A stretch of 64,000 bases of DNA, from assembly GCA_035556215.1 (NCBI GenBank), contig DATMFI010000007.1:62001-126000 (forward strand), written 5' to 3'. This document shows, piece by piece, positions 8,375 to 16,550 of the stretch. This stretch comes from Palsa-892 sp035556215 (GTDB lineage: Bacteria; Pseudomonadota; Alphaproteobacteria; Rhizobiales; Xanthobacteraceae). Below the pieces are notes generated by a model, which ran no database searches, was not told where the DNA came from, and was given only the letters and a program-made list of their open reading frames with translations. Position 1 is the first letter of the stretch, and every line of letters starts with the position of its first letter. The position numbers were made by a program, and so were the translations under genes.

Positions 8375-9967
8375 ATGTTACAGACAAAACAAAGCTACGG
8401 CGGCATGGTTGTCGCGCCGCATCATCTGGCGGCTGAGGCCGGCCTTGCGGTACTCGCCGACGGCGGCAATGCGATCGAAGCGATGATCGCGGCGGCTTCG
8501 ACTATCGCGGTGGTCTATCCGCATATGAACGGTCTTGGCGGCGACGGATTCTGGCTGATCGGCCGCGCGGGAGCAAAGCCCGTCGGAATCCGCGCCTGCG
8601 GCCGGGCGGCGCTCAATGTGAGCCGCAAATGGTACGCGGATCGCGGCCATCAGGCGATCCCGTCGCGCGGACCGCAAGCGGCACTCACCGTCGCCGGTAC
8701 GGTCGACGGCTGGCAGCGTGCTTACGAGATCAGCCGCCGCGATTATAACGGCCGGCTTTCGATTGCGCGGCTGCTTGAAGATGCCATTCGCCATGCGCGC
8801 GACGGTGCTCCAGTATCGCACTCGTTCCACAACAATTCGCGAAACAAGCTTGCCGAACTGCGCGACGTTCCGGGTTTTGCCGAGACGTTTCTCGCCAATG
8901 GCGAGCCGCTGAAGCCGGGCGCACGGCTGAAGCTGCCGAAAATTGCCGATACCTTGACGCGGCTCGCGGCGGCAGGCTTGCAGGATTTCTATCACGGCGA
9001 GCTTGCGCGTTCGATGGCGGCGGATTTAGAGCGCGTTGGCAGTCCGCTGCGGCTCGAGGATCTCAATCGTCATCAGGCGCTCGAAGTCACGCCGCTTACG
9101 GTCAATGTCGCGGGCCACAAGGTCTACAACATGCCGCCGCCGACCCAGGGGCTTGCTTCGCTCCTGCTGCTTGCGGTCTACGGCAAAAATCCCGCCAGGG
9201 ATGCCGATGGAGTCGATTACGTCCATCGCATGGTGGAATCGACGAAGGCAGCGTTCCGCGTTCGCAATGCCTATGTAACAGACCCCGACTATATGAAGCG
9301 CGCGGCGGAAGAATTTCTGTCGGAAACCTCGATCAATGAACTCGCGGGCAGGGTTTCGACCGAACGCGCGGATCCCTGGCCGGATCCATCGAAGCCGGGC
9401 GATACCGTTTGGCTTGCCGCCACCGACAAAACCGGCCTCAGCGTCAGCTTCATCCAGAGTCTCTACTGGGAGTTCGGCTCCGGCGTCGTGCTGCCGGGCA
9501 CCGGCATCGTCTGGCAGAATCGCGGCACCAGCTTCGAACTCGACGAGAAGGGCGTGAATGCTCTCGAGCCGGGACGTTTGCCGTTCCACACCATCCAACC
9601 GGCGATGGCCGAGCTCAGCGACGGACGGCTGATTTCCTATGGCACGATGGGCGGCGAGGGACAGCCGCAGACGCAAGGCGTCATCTTCAGCCGCCATGTG
9701 CTGCACGGCAAAGATCTGCAGGAATGCGTCACGGGTCCGCGCTGGCTGCTCGGCCGCACCTGGGGTGCGCAGAGCACGAACCTCAAGATCGAGTCGCGGT
9801 ACGATCCCTCTATCATCGAGGCACTGCGCGCGCGCGGCCATGATGTCGAAGTCGTCGGCCCGTTCGAGGAATTCATGGGGCACGCCGGTGCGATCGTGCA
9901 TCATCCGGACGGTCTCCTCGAAGGCGCGAGTGACCCGCGCAGCGACGGGATCGTCGCCGCCCGCTAA
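8375..9967 (+). CDS. hpxW: Gamma-glutamyltransferase-family Ntn hydrolase, probable oxamate amidohydrolase
   Basis: A 530-residue proenzyme of the gamma-glutamyltranspeptidase fold. The N-terminal half shows AAEAGLAVLADGGNAIEAM and NGLGGDGFW. The self-cleaving nucleophile is expected at Thr344 in GDTVWLAATDKTG. There is no signal peptide, unlike periplasmic GGTs. In Klebsiella the related HpxW hydrolyses oxamate to oxalate and ammonia. The same reaction fits here because a full oxamate carbamoyltransferase/carbamate kinase operon follows. GGAAGG precedes the ATG. A strong terminator (10019-10053) ends this unit. The substrate is inferred from context. Confidence 0.75.
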   Translation: MLQTKQSYGGMVVAPHHLAAEAGLAVLADGGNAIEAMIAAASTIAVVYPHMNGLGGDGFWLIGRAGAKPVGIRACGRAALNVSRKWYADRGHQAIPSRGPQAALTVAGTVDGWQRAYEISRRDYNGRLSIARLLEDAIRHARDGAPVSHSFHNNSRNKLAELRDVPGFAETFLANGEPLKPGARLKLPKIADTLTRLAAAGLQDFYHGELARSMAADLERVGSPLRLEDLNRHQALEVTPLTVNVAGHKVYNMPPPTQGLASLLLLAVYGKNPARDADGVDYVHRMVESTKAAFRVRNAYVTDPDYMKRAAEEFLSETSINELAGRVSTERADPWPDPSKPGDTVWLAATDKTGLSVSFIQSLYWEFGSGVVLPGTGIVWQNRGTSFELDEKGVNALEPGRLPFHTIQPAMAELSDGRLISYGTMGGEGQPQTQGVIFSRHVLHGKDLQECVTGPRWLLGRTWGAQSTNLKIESRYDPSIIEALRARGHDVEVVGPFEEFMGHAGAIVHHPDGLLEGASDPRSDGIVAAR

Positions 9968-10018
9968 CGCTTCCGTGTTTCCGCCATTGCGCGCCGTTAT
10001 CCCTTACGGCGCTACTCG

Positions 10019-10053
10019 CCCCGCGTTCTTTTAGGAACGCGGGGTTTTTCTTT
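10019..10053 (+). terminator. Rho-independent terminator after the hpxW-like gene
   Basis: A perfect 10-bp stem CCCCGCGTTC / GAACGCGGGG with a 6-base loop, then TTTTTCTTT. It separates the hpxW-like gene from the carbamoyltransferase operon, so each has its own promoter. Confidence 0.92.
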
Positions 10054-10083
10054 GCACCGCCGGATTGTTCCCGCCGGGACGAA

Positions 10084-10110
10084 TTGACAAAGTAAGAAAT
10101 TTTTTACTAG
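10084..10110 (+). promoter_or_regulatory. Promoter and palindromic operator of the oxamate carbamoyltransferase operon
   Basis: A consensus TTGACA -35 (10084-10089) with TACTAG (10105-10110) as the likely -10, spacing 15. The near-perfect 18-bp palindrome AGTAAGAAATTTTTTACT (10091-10108) fills the spacer and enters the -10, a classic repressor position. The related copy at 8334-8351 suggests the same regulator, most simply the TetR protein at 7623-8303. Confidence 0.6.
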
Positions 10111-10153
10111 TCTCGAAAAAACCAATGCCGCCAAGGCCGCAGGAGTTCGCAAG

Positions 10154-10342
10154 ATGTCCGACGAAAAAAAATCACCCGTTCAGAAGCTGCTCTCGACAGA
10201 GGTCAAGGTCGTTAATGTCGGCCTCGAGGGCTTCGTCAAGGATCTCAAGCACTGCAACATCGGCGTCGTGCACGTCGATTGGTCTCCGCCGGCGGGCGGC
10301 GATCCCGCGATGGCAGCGTTGCTCGCAAAGCTCGGCGTGTAA
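10154..10342 (+). CDS. Standalone FdrA/AllF C-terminal domain protein
   Basis: A 62-residue protein containing VKVVNVGLEGFVKDLKHCN and VVHVDWSPPAGGDPAMAALL. From memory, E. coli FdrA (AllF, 555 residues) ends with the related VINIGLRSFALEL and VVHYQWSPVAGGNKKLARLL. The AllF homologue in this operon (11602-13110, 502 residues) stops before that domain, so the domain has been split off and moved to the front of the operon. GCAGGAG lies before the ATG; allG begins 12 bases downstream. It is probably a fourth subunit of the carbamoyltransferase complex. Confidence 0.85.
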   Translation: MSDEKKSPVQKLLSTEVKVVNVGLEGFVKDLKHCNIGVVHVDWSPPAGGDPAMAALLAKLGV

Positions 10343-10354
10343 GGAGCGCGGCAA

Positions 10355-11605
10355 ATGAAGTTGATCGAAGACGCGAACAAGGAAGCGGTTAAGCGCATTC
10401 TCGAGGGCGAGCCGAGGCTGATCGATATCCTGCCGGCGCGCGAAGTTCTGAAGGGCCTCAAGGAAAAGATGATCCTGCATGCCGGCCCGCCGATCACGTG
10501 GGATCGCATGTGCGGCCCGATGCGCGGGGCGGTTGCCGGCGCGATCGTGTTCGAGGGCTGGGCGCCGGACCTGAAGGCTGCCGAGCAGCTTGCCGCGAGC
10601 GGGGGCGTCGAATTCCACCCCAACCATCATTTCGGCGCGGTCGGCCCGATGACCGGCATGACGACGGTGTCGATGCCGTTATTTGTCGTGGAGAACGCGA
10701 AGTTCAAGAACCGGACTTACTGTGCGATCAACGAGGGCCTCGGCAAGGTGATGCGCTTCGGCGGCAACGACGAGAGCGTGCTCAACCGGCTGCGGTGGCT
10801 GCGCGATGTATTCGGGCCGCAGCTCGCAAAAGCGATCCGCGCACTCGGCAGCATTGACCTCAAGTCGATCACGGCGCGCGGTCTTTCGATGGGCGACGAG
10901 CTGCATCAACGCAATCTCGCCTGCTCAAGCGTGTTCCTGCGGGAAGTCGCGCCGACGATGGCGCGCGTCGTGGAGGACAAGGAACAGCTTGCCGAATGTC
11001 TCGCCTTCATCGCCAAGAACGATCAGTTCTTCCTGAATCTCGCGATGCCGATGGGCAAGGCGATGACCGATCCTGCAAAGGGCATCAAGGGTTCGACGGT
11101 CGTGACGGCGATGTGCCGGAACGGCACCGATTTCGGTATCCGCGTCAGCGGCACGGGAGATCAATGGTTCACGGCGCCGGTCGAGATGCCGGAAGGTCTC
11201 TATTTCCCGGGCTATTCGGAAAAGGACGCGAACCCCGATATGGGCGACTCGGCGATCGTCGAGACGATCGGCCTCGGCGGTTTTGCTATGGCGGCGGCGC
11301 CTGCGGTGGCGGGCTTCGTCGGCGCGGGTGCGCCGTCGGCGGCGGCCAATTTCACGCGCTCGATGAGCGAGATCGCCGTCGGACAGAATCCTGAATGGAC
11401 CATTGCGGCGATGGATTTCGCCGGCGTGCCGACAGGCATCGATGTTCGGCTGGTCGTCGAAACCGGCATCGTCCCGCTCATCAATACGGGCATTGCGCAT
11501 AAGGAGCCCGGCGTCGGTCAGGTCGGCGCGGGCGTGGTCAAGGCGCCGATGGGTTGCTTCACGCAGGCAGTGCGCGCCATCGCGAAAGAATTGGGTGTTT
11601 CATGA
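10355..11605 (+). CDS. allG: Oxamate carbamoyltransferase subunit AllG (DUF1116, YlbE-like)
   Basis: A 416-residue DUF1116 protein. The E. coli homologue (ylbE, renamed allG) with AllF and AllH forms the oxamate carbamoyltransferase that splits oxalurate with phosphate into carbamoyl phosphate and oxamate. Typical segments here are MILHAGPPITWDRMCGPM near residue 40 and GFAMAAAPAVAGFVGAG near residue 310. No membrane segment or signal peptide is seen. It overlaps allF by 4 bases (ATGA at 11602-11605), implying a fixed ratio of subunits. Confidence 0.88.
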   Translation: MKLIEDANKEAVKRILEGEPRLIDILPAREVLKGLKEKMILHAGPPITWDRMCGPMRGAVAGAIVFEGWAPDLKAAEQLAASGGVEFHPNHHFGAVGPMTGMTTVSMPLFVVENAKFKNRTYCAINEGLGKVMRFGGNDESVLNRLRWLRDVFGPQLAKAIRALGSIDLKSITARGLSMGDELHQRNLACSSVFLREVAPTMARVVEDKEQLAECLAFIAKNDQFFLNLAMPMGKAMTDPAKGIKGSTVVTAMCRNGTDFGIRVSGTGDQWFTAPVEMPEGLYFPGYSEKDANPDMGDSAIVETIGLGGFAMAAAPAVAGFVGAGAPSAAANFTRSMSEIAVGQNPEWTIAAMDFAGVPTGIDVRLVVETGIVPLINTGIAHKEPGVGQVGAGVVKAPMGCFTQAVRAIAKELGVS

Positions 11606-13110
11606 GCAGCGTCGTCCTCAACGAAATCCGCAAAGGGTTCTATCTCGACTCCGTCGCCTTGATGCGCATCTCGCGCGAAGTCGCGGCGGCGCCCGGCGTT
11701 GCCGAAGCCGCGTTGATGATGGGAACGCCTGCCAACGTCGCGATCATGAAGAACGCCGGTCTTTTGAAGGACGGCAAGACCAATGCGCAGGGCAATGATC
11801 TTATTCTTGCCGTGCGCGCCGAAAGCGAAGCCGCCGGCCGCGAGGCGCTTGCTCTTGCGGAAAAGGCGCTCGACAAGCCGAAGACGCAAGGCGAGAGCGC
11901 CGAAGCCTGGCGGCCGCGCAGCATCGCGGCGGCGGTCAAAAGCATCGACGGGCTCAATCTTGCGCTGATCTCGGTGCCGGGCGATTTCGCCGCGGCCGAG
12001 GCGCGCAAGGCGCTAAGCCGCGATCTGCATGTCATGATGTTCAGCGACAACGTCTCGGTCGAGGACGAGCGCTCGCTGAAAGAGCTCGCTCGCGAACGCG
12101 GATTATTGATGATGGGGCCGGATTGCGGAACCGCGATCATCAACGGTGCGCCGCTTGCTTTCGCCAACAACGTCAAGCGCGGCGGCATCGGTGTCATCGG
12201 CGCATCGGGAACCGGCACGCAGGAAGTCACCTGTCTGATTTCCGAGGCGGGCGGAGGTATTTCGCACGCGATCGGTGTCGGCGGCCGGGATCTCAAGAAG
12301 GATATCGGCGGCATTACGACGTTGATGGCAATCGACGCCCTCGACGCCGATCCCGCAACGGAACGCGTAGTATTGATCTCGAAGCCGCCGCACCCCGATG
12401 TGGCGAAAGCGGTGCTCGCGCGTATCGCAAAGAGCCCGAAGCCCTACGTGATTTGCTTCATTGGCGCGAAATCGGCCGAACTGCCGCCGAATGCACGCTT
12501 CGCGGCGACGCTCAAGCAGGCCGCCGAACTTGCGCTGGATGGCCGTCCGATCAGCAAGGGCTACGACGCCGGGGCGGAAGCCAAGCGCCATGCCAGGCGC
12601 AAGGGTGCGAGCAAGATCGAAGGTCTTTATTCAGGCGGCACATTGTGCGCCGAGGCCCAGGTCATTCTCGCCAGCGGCGGCCGCAAGGTTGCTTCGAATG
12701 CCGCAATCCCCGATGTGCCCGACCTTGCTGCGCCTGAAGCCAACGGCCGCGAGCGCATTATTGACCTCGGTTCGGACGAATACACCAAGGGCCGGCCGCA
12801 TCCGATGATCGATCCGTCGGTGCGTGACGATGCGTTGCGCGCCGCGCTCAAGGATCCATCGGTTGCCGTGATCCTCGTCGATGTCGTGATCGGCTACGGC
12901 GCGCATAGCGATCCTGCGGGCCATCTTGTGCAGGTCGTCGAGAAGCGCGGCAAGGATGCGCCGCTCATCGTGGGTTCGGTTTGCGGTACCGAGCAGGATC
13001 CGCAGATCCGCTCGGCGCAGGCGCGCCGCCTGCAAGATGCCGGCATTCTGGTCGCGCCGTCGAATGCGGATGCCTGTAAGCTTGCTCTGGCGCTTGTCAC
13101 CAGCGGATAG
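11602..13110 (+). CDS. allF: Oxamate carbamoyltransferase subunit AllF (FdrA), without its usual C-terminal domain
   Basis: A 502-residue homologue of FdrA/AllF, a protein built like succinyl-CoA synthetase. The conserved MMFSDNVSVEDE, GPDCGTAIINGAPLAFAN and GVIGASGTGTQEV segments are clear, the last being a phosphate/nucleotide-binding loop. A second ligase-like half begins near residue 355 (IEGLYSGGTLCAEA) with GRPHPMIDPS. The protein ends at about the point where E. coli FdrA continues with a further 50-residue domain, which here is encoded separately at 10154-10342. Translation is coupled to allG, and allK follows after 9 bases. Confidence 0.9.
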   Translation: MSSVVLNEIRKGFYLDSVALMRISREVAAAPGVAEAALMMGTPANVAIMKNAGLLKDGKTNAQGNDLILAVRAESEAAGREALALAEKALDKPKTQGESAEAWRPRSIAAAVKSIDGLNLALISVPGDFAAAEARKALSRDLHVMMFSDNVSVEDERSLKELARERGLLMMGPDCGTAIINGAPLAFANNVKRGGIGVIGASGTGTQEVTCLISEAGGGISHAIGVGGRDLKKDIGGITTLMAIDALDADPATERVVLISKPPHPDVAKAVLARIAKSPKPYVICFIGAKSAELPPNARFAATLKQAAELALDGRPISKGYDAGAEAKRHARRKGASKIEGLYSGGTLCAEAQVILASGGRKVASNAAIPDVPDLAAPEANGRERIIDLGSDEYTKGRPHPMIDPSVRDDALRAALKDPSVAVILVDVVIGYGAHSDPAGHLVQVVEKRGKDAPLIVGSVCGTEQDPQIRSAQARRLQDAGILVAPSNADACKLALALVTSG

Positions 13111-13119
13111 GAAACGGTC

Positions 13120-14082
13120 ATGCGAACGCTGAATGAGGTTCCTCGCCGTCTTGTCATCGCCATCGGCGGCAACGCGGTCCACCCGGAGGATATCGCCGGC
13201 ACCTCGGACGAACAGAAGAACGTTGCTGATCAGACGGCGCAGGCGCTTTTGCCGCTTGCCGAGCTCGATAACGAGCTCGTCATTACGCACGGTAACGGGC
13301 CCGTCGTCGGCAAGATCATGATGCGGCAAATGCTGACAATGGATCGCATTCCGCCGATGTCGATGGATATCTGCGTGGCGCATAGCCAGGGCGGCATCGG
13401 TTATCTTCTGATGCAGGCGATCGAGAACGCGCTGCGCGAGAAGGGCAATCCGCGTCACGTGGCAAGCCTGCTCACGCAGGTCGAGGTCGATCGCGACGAT
13501 CCGGCCTTCAAGAACCCGACGAAGTTCGTCGGGCCGTTCTTCAAGGAAGAGCAGGCCAGGAAAATCGCCAGCGAACTCGATTGGCTGATGCGCGAAGACT
13601 CGGGACGCGGCTGGCGGCATGTCGTGCCATCTCCGAAGCCCAAGCACATCTGTGACATTTCGCTGGTCGAAGCGCTTTTGAAGCGCGGCACGATCGTGAT
13701 TGCCGGCGGTGGCGGCGGCATTCCGGTGGTGCGCGACGCCAAAGGCGTGCGCACGGGCGTTCCGGCAGTGATCGACAAGGATCTTACCTCGGCGCACATG
13801 GGCAATGTCCTCGGCATCGAGGAGTTGCTGATCCTCACGGCGGTGCCGCGCGTTGCCGTCAATTTCGGCAAGCCGAACCAGAAAGCGCTCGCCGAAGTCT
13901 CGCTCGAGGAAATCAAGGCCTACCACAAGGAAGGTCATTTCCCGCCGGGCAGCATGGGCCCGAAGGTCGATGCGGCGATCCGTTTCATCGAAGGCGGCGG
14001 CAAGCGCGCGATCATCAGTCACCTCGATCACGCGCTGCCCGCGATCCTCGGCGAGACCGGCACGCATATCGTGGCCGGATGA
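13120..14082 (+). CDS. allK: Carbamate kinase (AllK/ArcC type)
   Basis: A 320-residue amino-acid-kinase-fold enzyme that transfers phosphate from carbamoyl phosphate to ADP, giving ATP, CO2 and ammonia. The N-terminal VIAIGGNAV loop, THGNGPVVGKI, IVIAGGGGGIPVV and AVIDKDLTSA motifs are all present and match ArcC/AllK. In this operon it would harvest the carbamoyl phosphate released by the AllFGH complex. AGGAAA precedes the ATG. It overlaps allH by 4 bases. Confidence 0.95.
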   Translation: MRTLNEVPRRLVIAIGGNAVHPEDIAGTSDEQKNVADQTAQALLPLAELDNELVITHGNGPVVGKIMMRQMLTMDRIPPMSMDICVAHSQGGIGYLLMQAIENALREKGNPRHVASLLTQVEVDRDDPAFKNPTKFVGPFFKEEQARKIASELDWLMREDSGRGWRHVVPSPKPKHICDISLVEALLKRGTIVIAGGGGGIPVVRDAKGVRTGVPAVIDKDLTSAHMGNVLGIEELLILTAVPRVAVNFGKPNQKALAEVSLEEIKAYHKEGHFPPGSMGPKVDAAIRFIEGGGKRAIISHLDHALPAILGETGTHIVAG

Positions 14083-14990
14083 ACGCGCCCGCGGCATTGG
14101 CGCGTGCCGATGCGATCAGCGTCGATGTGATCGGCGTTGACGCGCAGAGAGTGCTTGCGGGTCGCGGGGAAATCGCTGCCGTTTTCCGCCGTTCGTTTTA
14201 TGTGCGTACGGCGGAAGGTCTGGCCTGCGGGGGCGCTACTGAAATCGGCCGAGGCCCGCTCAATTTTCTCTTCGCGGCAGGGCCGGAAGATTGGCGATCG
14301 CTGCTTACGCCAGGCCAGCCGATTGCGATTGAACAAAACATCTTGCGCCTTAGAGGGCTGCCGCCAGTCGATCTTGGCCGTGCACAGGTCTGGACACCGC
14401 CATCGTTTCCAGAATGGTCAACGGTAACGCTCGCTGCGGGACTTGCGGCGCTCGAGGATTTGCTCGGCGATTTTCCGCCGCCGGCGGAAGGCCTCGGCTG
14501 CTTCGCGTTCATGAATCCTGCGCCGAAGGAAATGGTGGCGCGTGCACTCGCAGCTCCCATCGATCGCTATTTGCAGTGGCTGAAAGCGGACTGCCCGCTG
14601 GAAGCCGCGGTGGGCGTCGAAGATCTGATCGGCGGCGGGCCGGGACTGACGCCGTCAGGCGACGACTTTCTGGCCGGAAGCCTTCTTGGATTGTATGCAA
14701 TCGGCGGGGGCATTCTGCCGCGCAGGGTATGGGAGAGGGTGGCTCCAATGCTCCCGCACCGCACCCATCCTATCAGTGCAGCGCACCTTTCATGTGCGGC
14801 AGAAGGGCGCCTCGCGGAGACGCAGCATCGCCTCATCGGCGCGCTTCTGAGCGGATCGCGTGACAGCTTGCGCTTTGGAATCAAAGCGCTTTCTGGCGAA
14901 AGCCACACGTCGTCCTGGGACGGTCTGGCGGGCATGGCCGCTACGCTCCGCACCGTTTCCGGTTACCAAACATTGCCAGCCCCCAACTGA
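14079..14990 (+). CDS. allH: Oxamate carbamoyltransferase subunit AllH (DUF2877, YlbF-like)
   Basis: A 303-residue DUF2877 protein, the family of E. coli YlbF, renamed AllH as third subunit of oxamate carbamoyltransferase. The family signature LIGGGPGLTPSGDDFLAGSL is present near residues 186-205, followed by THPISAAHLSCAAEGRLAE. Translation is coupled to allK by an ATGA overlap at 14079-14082. It is the last gene of the operon; the GntR gene starts 84 bases later. Confidence 0.88.
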   Translation: MNAPAALARADAISVDVIGVDAQRVLAGRGEIAAVFRRSFYVRTAEGLACGGATEIGRGPLNFLFAAGPEDWRSLLTPGQPIAIEQNILRLRGLPPVDLGRAQVWTPPSFPEWSTVTLAAGLAALEDLLGDFPPPAEGLGCFAFMNPAPKEMVARALAAPIDRYLQWLKADCPLEAAVGVEDLIGGGPGLTPSGDDFLAGSLLGLYAIGGGILPRRVWERVAPMLPHRTHPISAAHLSCAAEGRLAETQHRLIGALLSGSRDSLRFGIKALSGESHTSSWDGLAGMAATLRTVSGYQTLPAPN

Positions 14991-14992
14991 TA

Positions 14993-15024
14993 TTGTTGCA
15001 ATCCGGGGCCGAGATTGAATACAA
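14993..15024. promoter_or_regulatory. Candidate GntR-type boxes upstream of the GntR gene
   Basis: Two short inverted repeats, TTGTTGCAA (14993-15001) and TTGAATACAA (15015-15024). They resemble the TTG-N-CAA palindromes bound by FCD-type GntR regulators and the TTGCATRCA boxes at 16448-16469, so autoregulation is possible. Confidence 0.35.
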
Positions 15025-15074
15025 CGCGAGGTGCCGGCGGTTTCTGCCGTGCGGTGTAAGCGACGGGGTAACCC

Positions 15075-15872
15075 ATGGCGGCGCAATCCGGCAAGGCGAG
15101 CGAAAACGATCGCATCGGCGCCATCTGCGAGGCGTTGCGTCAGGCCATCATCGAACAAGCTTTGAAACCCGGCATGAAGTTGCCGGAAGATACGCTAGGG
15201 GAGCGCTTCGGCGTCAGCCGTACGATCGCGCGTCAGGCGCTGGCGCAGCTCGTGGCCGAGGGGCTGGTCGAGCATAAGCGCAACAGGGGCGCGGAAGTCG
15301 CAACACCGAGCTGGGAAGAGGCACGGGATCTCTTCGATCTTCGCCTCAGCCTCGAGCGCGTCGTGGTGCGGCGGCTCGCGGGCAATTTGAAGCCCGAACA
15401 GGTCAAGCTTCTGAAACGTCACATCGCCAAGGAGCAGGGGGCAAGCAACAAGCGCGAAGCGATTTCGGTGCGGCTTGCGACCGAGTTTCATACGATCCTG
15501 GCGGAGATGACCGGCAGTCCCGTCATCACCCGCTACGTACAGGAAATCTGCCATCGTTGCGGGCTAACTCTCACTTTGTACGCTCGTCCGCACTCGTCGG
15601 ATTGCGCCATCAACGAGCATATTTCCATCATCGACGCTATGGTGAAGGGCGACGCCGATACCGCGATCCGGTTGATGGAGCATCACCTGGAAAGCGTTGC
15701 CGACCGCGCGCTGATTTCGCCGGCGGAACTGCAGACGCCGAACCTGATGGATATGCTTTCGCCTTACGCCGATGCGGCGAACGGCCATCAAAGCAACGGT
15801 CACGCGAAGCCGCCGCGCAAAGCAATCGGCAAAACAAAACGCGCGGGTGCCGGCAAGCACCGCGCGCGCTGA
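15075..15872 (+). CDS. GntR-family (FCD domain) transcriptional regulator
   Basis: A 265-residue regulator. The N-terminal winged helix-turn-helix (about residues 10-75) contains LGERFGVSRTIARQALAQL followed by the wing EGLVEHKRNRGAEV. The C-terminal all-helical FCD domain has the metal/ligand histidines (EFHTILAEMTGSPVI; EHISIIDAMVKGD; MEHHLESV). A low-complexity basic tail (KPPRKAIGKTKRAGAGKHRAR region) ends the protein. It lies between the carbamoyltransferase operon and the transporter, and in Klebsiella the purine-catabolic hpx genes also have a GntR regulator. It probably senses a carboxylate of the pathway. Confidence 0.9.
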   Translation: MAAQSGKASENDRIGAICEALRQAIIEQALKPGMKLPEDTLGERFGVSRTIARQALAQLVAEGLVEHKRNRGAEVATPSWEEARDLFDLRLSLERVVVRRLAGNLKPEQVKLLKRHIAKEQGASNKREAISVRLATEFHTILAEMTGSPVITRYVQEICHRCGLTLTLYARPHSSDCAINEHISIIDAMVKGDADTAIRLMEHHLESVADRALISPAELQTPNLMDMLSPYADAANGHQSNGHAKPPRKAIGKTKRAGAGKHRAR

Positions 15873-15883
15873 ATTGGCTCGGA

Positions 15884-16315
15884 TCAGATATCCAGATTGT
15901 TCTTCGCGAGCAGCCGCTCGGCGCTTTCGTTCCAGACTTCCTGCTGTACGATCAGGCCGTCGCGGACTATGAAGCGGTCGATGTAGCGGTTGCCTTCGAA
16001 CGGCGTGCCGTCGGGCCATTCGCCGTAGAGCGTGCCGATGCTGTAAACAATCGTCTGGTCTTCGCCCGGCACGACATCGAAAATGTCCATGCGCTTTTTC
16101 ACGACCTTGTAGCGATGCTTGTTGAAGGCGCTGGCGCCGCTCGGATGGTCGTAGTGGCGGCCGCCGGGGAAGGTCAGCGAGAAATTGGGGCCGACATATT
16201 TTGCGGCCGTGACCGGATCTGGCACCATGTGTGCTTCCAGGAACAGGCGTACGGTTTCCGCATCCTTTTTGGGGTCCGGGGCGTTCGTTTTCGGTTTCGC
16301 AGCGGGGGCGGACAT
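15884..16315 (-). CDS. SnoaL-like / NTF2-fold protein
   Basis: A 143-residue protein of the SnoaL/NTF2 cone fold: ETVRLFLEAHMVPDP at the start and the RYIDRFIVRDGLIVQQEVWN strand pair near the end are typical. Such proteins are small isomerases, cyclases or hydrolases, or binding proteins. The ATG at 16315 is chosen because GGAGGAAG lies just upstream; a longer frame starts at 16372. It is divergent from the LIV transporter and convergent with the GntR gene. It is not obviously HpxZ/AtzH. Function in the pathway is unknown. Confidence 0.75.
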   Translation of the reverse strand: MSAPAAKPKTNAPDPKKDAETVRLFLEAHMVPDPVTAAKYVGPNFSLTFPGGRHYDHPSGASAFNKHRYKVVKKRMDIFDVVPGEDQTIVYSIGTLYGEWPDGTPFEGNRYIDRFIVRDGLIVQQEVWNESAERLLAKNNLDI

Positions 16316-16425
16316 GTCAGGCTTCCTCCAGACTAAGTTCCACTGGGTTTTGCCAGGCTTCATCAAATCCATAGGCCCGAAGCCCGGCTAGAGCGGGGCC
16401 GCTTTTTTTAGCACGATGCCAAATA

Positions 16426-16469
16426 TTGTAACTGGACAACAAAAAAATTGCATGCACTAATTGCATACA
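16426..16469. promoter_or_regulatory. Candidate GntR operator cluster before the ABC transporter
   Basis: ATTGCATGCA (16447-16456) is repeated as ATTGCATACA (16460-16469) 13 bases on, and TTGT-N6-ACAA (16426-16439) lies just before. The cluster sits in the divergent gap between the SnoaL-like gene and the solute-binding protein, where a regulator of the importer would act. Confidence 0.45.
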
Positions 16470-16550
16470 TAAAAGCGGCAGTGGTGCATGCGTGAACGCG
16501 CAATAAAAAGCCGTACCCCCAAGGAAACGCGATATCAGGAGGAGACCGAA

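Noticed and set aside
12631..14097. 488-residue open frame opposite allF/allK
   Set aside because: Shadow of two well-supported genes; no motif and no ribosome-binding site.
15884..16315. Assigning the SnoaL-like protein to HpxZ
   Set aside because: The fold class may be the same, but I could not match conserved segments of HpxZ/AtzH.
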